A DNA stretch of 34,930 bases from an uncultured Chitinophagaceae bacterium. Its GTDB lineage: Bacteria > Bacteroidota > Bacteroidia > Chitinophagales > Chitinophagaceae. The notes under the pieces are model-generated. The model had not been told where the DNA came from. It searched no databases and was given only the letters and a program-made list of their open reading frames with translations. Location of the stretch: assembly GCA_946885665.1 (NCBI GenBank), contig CAMPGT010000010.1, positions 1 through 34,930 of the forward strand. Direction: 5' to 3'. Positions 31,039-34,930 of the stretch are shown here, piece after piece. A program made the translations under genes and the position numbers. Position 1 is the stretch's first letter. Each line of letters opens with the position of its first letter.

Positions 31039-33276
31039 TTATAAATTATTGTTGATGGCATCCTGTGTTCGGTCGACACCCCAACTGAAGAAGGCGCCGA
31101 TGAAATAAAACCGTTTGGACGGCAGGCCGATGGGTTGCTTCACCCGTCCATTGTAGGAATAATTGTAATTGAACACCGGCTCGTAGCCGAGCACATTCGT
31201 CACGCTTGCCACCAGCACCCAAAACACTTTGGGATTCGTTTTGCCGAGGCTCGGAACATAGTTGACGCTGAAGCCGAGGTTGTGAAATGACTTTGTTTTT
31301 CCCTCGTCGCCAATTGCGTACTTATTTTGCGAATCGTTAAATACAAAGCGATAATACGGCCTGCCCGTCGCGAAACTGTAAGTAAGGTTGAATCCTGTTT
31401 TCCAGTCTATCACAAACCGCTTCGTTACCAGCGACAAAGTATGCCCCGTGGCAAAATTGGGCTGCAGCAGACCCGGAAAATTCAGGTAGTCCCTTTTGGT
31501 GTCGAGGTAAGAGTAACTGATCCAGTAGTCAAAATTCTTAAATGATTTTTTGTCGCGCCAGAAAAATTCAATCCCCTTCGCATATCCTTTCCCGTTGTTG
31601 TTATACAGGGATATTTCCGGATAAGTTTTTACGAGGTCGTCGTATTTTTTGTAATATCCTTCCGCTCTGAATATTCTGTCGTTTGTTGTTTTCTGGTAAG
31701 TGAGTATGTAATGCGTTGCCTTCGTGTGGTTAAGGTTTGTGGTGTAAATGAGCTGCGTATTTTCGGGTTTCTGAAAGAATATACCATAAGCTGCCGACAC
31801 CTGCGCGCCCTCTCCTACTTTATGGGCAAAAGAAATTCGCGGTGCAAAATTGGATTTCCCTATAATGGATGAATGTTCAAAGCGGCCGCCGATCTTGGCG
31901 GCCAGGTCGTTGGTTACATAGATGTCTGTTTCCGCAAATACGGCGCTGAAGTTCTCGATCAGCTTCGAGCGCTGACCGTTAAATACGCTCGTGTTGTACC
32001 CATACATGTATTCGCCGCCGAAACGAATGGTGCTGATGCCGAACATTCTTTTTTCCAGCACCGCCTTTGCCTGCGACAAGTCTGCGCGGTTGTCGATGAT
32101 GAAATTTTTGTTGGCCGACCAACCGCTGTCGGCCAGCAACTGTTGCTTGTTCTGGCTGTCTTGCAATTGCTGTTCGATGTCATCCCTGTTGGTGCTGAAG
32201 CTTAATCCCAGGTTTATTTTCCATCCTTTGCCCAAATTTTCTTTCCAGCTCAGGTTGTTGTACCAACTAACGTTACGCAGGCCAAAGGCGTCTTTCAATG
32301 CGGCACTGTCGATGTCCGGTCTTCTCAGCCCAAGCACGCTTTTATCAAATGTCGTATAGTACTTGATCATGCCGCCACTTTTGGTGCGTACACGAAAATT
32401 CGCATCTCCATTATGAAAGACCGGCATGTCGAAATAATCAGGCGTTTGCTTCACCATGTTGAAATAAGCGATCAGGTTCACATAATTGTAATTAACACCC
32501 CACGAAGATTTTTTGTTATCGGCCAGTTGCTGAAAACCGCCGCCAACAAGAATAGGAGAAACACTCAGGGTGGCGGCCGACTGTTCGGGCAGATCGATGG
32601 ATTCAAGAATTAATGCTGATGAGAGCGCCTGACCGTACAGCGCGGAGTAACCGCCCGTGCTGAATACGGTTCCCTTGAAAAGAAACGGTGAGAACCGCCC
32701 GCGCGAAGCAATGTCGGGAACACTTGTAAAGTAAGGATTGTTCACCAGCGTGCCGTCGATAAACTGCTTTGTTTCATATCCTGCGCCGCCGCGCACGAAA
32801 AGGCCCTCCTGCTCGCCCACCTGCTGTGCGCCCGGCAATGTTTTGACGGCGTTGGTGATGTCGGCGTTGCCGCCGCCAACGGTGGCAACATCCAGTGAAT
32901 TGAGTACCGTGGCGGCGCGTTTCGTATCGCCCGCAGCAAACGATCCGGCAATTACGGTAACCGCTTTGAGCTCGCTTAATTCTTCTTTCAGGGATATGTC
33001 GATGTTGAGCGGTGCGTTGTCAATGGTGATCGTCTGTTCGACTGTTCGGTAACCAACATTTGTTGTGATAAGCGTCTGCTCTCCTTTTTCGGTTGTACTG
33101 AAACTATAATTGCCTGAAGAGTCCGAAATTGTTCCATCATACGTATTTTTGACGGATACGCTGGCTGCAGGCAATGGCCTTCCCCTGTTATCCTTAACCT
33201 TACCGCTGATAATTACCTGCGCGCTTAAGTGCTGGACGAATGCCAATACTATCAAGAGCGACGTGCATTTTCTCAT
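31039..33276 (-). CDS. TonB-dependent outer-membrane receptor (745 aa)
   Basis: An outer-membrane beta-barrel transporter driven by TonB. The signal peptide covers residues 1-20. Residues about 22-100 are a carboxypeptidase-regulatory-like domain (CarboxypepD_reg type) typical of Bacteroidota receptors. The plug is about residues 110-235, with LPGAQQVGEQEGLFVRGG and an FIDGT segment as landmarks. The barrel fills the rest and ends in RFYFIGAFFSWG plus a short tail. At 745 residues it is shorter than SusC (about 1000 residues), and no SusD-like lipoprotein is nearby, so it is not a classic SusCD pair. The gene heads the carbohydrate operon of six genes, and a divergent sulfatase gene lies 96 bp away. 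The substrate is unknown; an oligosaccharide is likely from the neighbours. Confidence 0.95.
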   Translation of the reverse strand: MRKCTSLLIVLAFVQHLSAQVIISGKVKDNRGRPLPAASVSVKNTYDGTISDSSGNYSFSTTEKGEQTLITTNVGYRTVEQTITIDNAPLNIDISLKEELSELKAVTVIAGSFAAGDTKRAATVLNSLDVATVGGGNADITNAVKTLPGAQQVGEQEGLFVRGGAGYETKQFIDGTLVNNPYFTSVPDIASRGRFSPFLFKGTVFSTGGYSALYGQALSSALILESIDLPEQSAATLSVSPILVGGGFQQLADNKKSSWGVNYNYVNLIAYFNMVKQTPDYFDMPVFHNGDANFRVRTKSGGMIKYYTTFDKSVLGLRRPDIDSAALKDAFGLRNVSWYNNLSWKENLGKGWKINLGLSFSTNRDDIEQQLQDSQNKQQLLADSGWSANKNFIIDNRADLSQAKAVLEKRMFGISTIRFGGEYMYGYNTSVFNGQRSKLIENFSAVFAETDIYVTNDLAAKIGGRFEHSSIIGKSNFAPRISFAHKVGEGAQVSAAYGIFFQKPENTQLIYTTNLNHTKATHYILTYQKTTNDRIFRAEGYYKKYDDLVKTYPEISLYNNNGKGYAKGIEFFWRDKKSFKNFDYWISYSYLDTKRDYLNFPGLLQPNFATGHTLSLVTKRFVIDWKTGFNLTYSFATGRPYYRFVFNDSQNKYAIGDEGKTKSFHNLGFSVNYVPSLGKTNPKVFWVLVASVTNVLGYEPVFNYNYSYNGRVKQPIGLPSKRFYFIGAFFSWGVDRTQDAINNNL

Positions 33277-33348
33277 TGCAGGTAAATTATGTGCAGAAAA
33301 CGAATTTAATTAATTATGCTTTCTGTGCAGTTATTGCAGTTGTAACAC

Positions 33349-33365
33349 CAATTAACGGTTAATTG
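33349..33365. promoter_or_regulatory. Perfect 17-bp palindrome before the sulfatase gene
   Basis: CAATTAAC-G-GTTAATTG is a perfect 8-1-8 inverted repeat that ends 7 bp before the ATG at 33373. It lies in the 96-bp gap shared with the TonB receptor gene. A direct repeat of TGCAGTT (33326-33332 and 33335-33341) sits just upstream. A regulator binding here could block expression of the sulfatase, and perhaps of the operon on the other side. Confidence 0.6.
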
Positions 33366-33372
33366 CGAATAT

Positions 33373-34866
33373 ATGTCCAATCTATCTTTCTTCCGGCTTG
33401 CATCGCTCATCCTGGGTTTCGGATTTTTATTAATTGGAGACCATGCACATGCAAATCAGCTCAAACCGCCCAACATCATTGTCATCTTCATGGACGACAT
33501 GGGCTATGGTGATCCCGGGAGCTACAACGGAAACGGATACTCCACGCCAAACATCAACAGGCTGGCGGCGCAAGGTATGCGGTTCACCAATTTTTATGCT
33601 GCACAGGCCGTGTGTACCGCCTCAAGGGCAGCATTGCTAACGGGATGCTATCCCAACCGCCTCGGTATTTCGGGCGCGTTTTTTCCGTGGACGCCCACCG
33701 CTTTGAATCCCAATGAAACAACACTTGCTTCGCTGCTGAAACAGGCTGGCTATAAAACGGCCATGGTGGGCAAATGGCACCTGGGCTGCGAACCACCTTA
33801 CCTGCCTACGCACTATGGTTTTGATGAATACACGGGCCTGCCCTACTCCAACGACATGTGGCCGGTATTGTATGATGGTACGCGGACGGCTGACTCCGCA
33901 CACTGGCGGTGGCAATATCCGGAGTTGCCGCTCATCGAAGGCGACCACGTTGTGAAATACATCAAAACACTCGACGACCAGGCGCAGCTCACAACAATTT
34001 ATACAGAGAAGGCGGTGAGATTTATTAAGAACAACAGCAGGGGCCCGTTCTTTTTGTACATGGCCCATTCGATGGTGCACGTGCCGCTGGCAGTGTCTGA
34101 TAAATTTAAGGGGAAGAGTAAAAGGGGATTATTTGGAGATGTGATGCTGGAGGTCGATTGGTCGGTAGGACAAATTATGCAGGCGTTGAAAGATCAAAAC
34201 ATTGAAGAGAATACGCTGGTGATCTTCACGAGCGACAACGGCCCGTGGCGATCGTTTGGCAACCATGCCGGCAATACAGGCGGGTTGCGTGAAGGCAAAG
34301 GAACCACGTTTGAAGGCGGGCAGCGTGAACCGTGCATCATGCGGTGGCCCGGAAAGATTCCTGCGGGTACCATTTGCAATAAACTGAGCTCAACGATCGA
34401 CCTGCTGCCGACGTTTGCGGAAATAACCGGTGTGAAAAAACCGGCTTATAAAATTGACGGCGTCAGCATATTGCCTTTGTTGATGAATGATGCATCGGCA
34501 AACCCCCGCGATGAACTCGTTTACTATTATCATAAGAACAGTCTTGAAGCGCTAAGGAAGGGGCAATGGAAGCTGGTGTTCCCGCATACCACAACCACTT
34601 ACATTGGCGGGCCACCCGGTAAAGACGGTTTTCCTCATTCGCTTCCGAGGGTGAAGGTGGGCATGGCGCTTTATGACCTGAGCATCGATCCCGGTGAAAC
34701 GGTGGATGTGCAATCGAGCTATCCGGAAAAAGTGGAGGAACTGAAAAAGGTGGCGGACAAATATCGCGCTGACCTCGGTGATGATCTCACGGGTGTGAAG
34801 TGTACGGGGTGCAGGCCGCCTGCTACTTATAAGCCGTCTGCGCCGGTGCCGGCGGCGTTTCGGTGA
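33373..34866 (+). CDS. S1-family sulfatase, secreted (497 aa)
   Basis: A formylglycine-dependent sulfatase that removes sulfate esters. A signal peptide covers residues about 1-27. The metal-binding start is IVIFMDDMGYGD (Asp41, Asp42). The sulfatase signature is CTASRAALLTG, with Cys81 as the residue converted to formylglycine and Arg85 following. Other active-site parts are MVGKWHLG (Lys134, His136), HSMVHVPL (His232, His236) and FTSDNGPW (Asp288, Asn289). The length is typical. A matching sulfatase-maturing enzyme is not in the window. The gene is divergent from the TonB receptor gene, and the 17-bp palindrome next to the start codon makes local control likely. The subfamily and so the sulfated sugar cannot be given. 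Confidence 0.96.
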   Translation: MSNLSFFRLASLILGFGFLLIGDHAHANQLKPPNIIVIFMDDMGYGDPGSYNGNGYSTPNINRLAAQGMRFTNFYAAQAVCTASRAALLTGCYPNRLGISGAFFPWTPTALNPNETTLASLLKQAGYKTAMVGKWHLGCEPPYLPTHYGFDEYTGLPYSNDMWPVLYDGTRTADSAHWRWQYPELPLIEGDHVVKYIKTLDDQAQLTTIYTEKAVRFIKNNSRGPFFLYMAHSMVHVPLAVSDKFKGKSKRGLFGDVMLEVDWSVGQIMQALKDQNIEENTLVIFTSDNGPWRSFGNHAGNTGGLREGKGTTFEGGQREPCIMRWPGKIPAGTICNKLSSTIDLLPTFAEITGVKKPAYKIDGVSILPLLMNDASANPRDELVYYYHKNSLEALRKGQWKLVFPHTTTTYIGGPPGKDGFPHSLPRVKVGMALYDLSIDPGETVDVQSSYPEKVEELKKVADKYRADLGDDLTGVKCTGCRPPATYKPSAPVPAAFR

Positions 34867-34890
34867 GGGATGTTTTTTTGCAGTGTGGTC

Positions 34891-34927
34891 CACCCCCGGC
34901 GCTTCGCGCCACCCCCGCCAGCGGGGG
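34891..34927. repeat. GC-rich double-hairpin (REP-like) element
   Basis: Two stem-loops sit side by side: GGCGC-TTC-GCGCC (34898-34910) and CCCCCGC-CA-GCGGGGG (34912-34927), both preceded by the phrase CACCCCC or ACCCCC. GC-rich intergenic elements of this look are known to recur in Bacteroidota genomes. It follows the sulfatase stop codon by about 25 bp, after a 7-T run, and may act as a terminator or mRNA stabiliser. Only one copy is in the window. Confidence 0.55.
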
Positions 34928-34930
34928 ATA

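Overview
The window looks like chromosomal DNA of a Bacteroidota bacterium, probably of the Chitinophagaceae/Sphingobacteriia type. The grounds are a TonB-dependent receptor with a carboxypeptidase-regulatory-like N-terminal domain, many secreted or lipoprotein carbohydrate-active enzymes, perfect TAnnTTTG -7 promoter elements and weak Shine-Dalgarno signals. No database search was possible, so the taxonomy is inference. No tRNA, rRNA, CRISPR array, transposase or integrase was seen.

Region 1 (1-8372, + strand): three consecutive very large proteins (474 or more, 1249 and 1028 aa) 18-21 bp apart, ending in a strong intrinsic terminator. None has a signal peptide I can see. The second carries Ig/FN3-like beta segments. 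The third ends in one phospholipase-D-like domain whose HKD lysine is missing. This is the least understood locus in the window. Region 2 (8589-12494, - strand): an AraC-family regulator with its own terminator, a small XRE regulator with a palindromic operator candidate, a hypothetical exported protein and an M28 peptidase lipoprotein.

Region 3 (12770-14948, + strand): a Tat-exported FAD amine-oxidase-like protein 4 bp from a monohaem cytochrome c, suggesting a periplasmic dehydrogenase and its electron acceptor. Region 4 (14949-19714): a nearly gene-free patch, an HGSNAT/DUF5009-type membrane acetyltransferase divergent from a secreted YdjC/ChbG-type deacetylase, then a Tat-exported GH42-like hydrolase. 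Region 5 (19759-25007): an FNR-type regulator with four cysteines placed to hold an Fe-S cluster, in an operon with a ClC chloride channel. Divergent from it are a small membrane protein, a helical hypothetical protein and a GT-C-type glycosyltransferase.

Region 6 (25017-34866): a polysaccharide-utilisation-like operon on the - strand in transcription order TonB receptor, TPR-like protein, GH36-like hydrolase, CE7-type acetyl esterase, SGNH esterase and GH5 lipoprotein, with no SusD. A divergent S1-type sulfatase has a perfect 17-bp palindrome just before its start codon. The enzyme mix would suit an acetylated, galactose-decorated and perhaps sulfated glycan, which is inference. The window ends in a GC-rich double-hairpin element.
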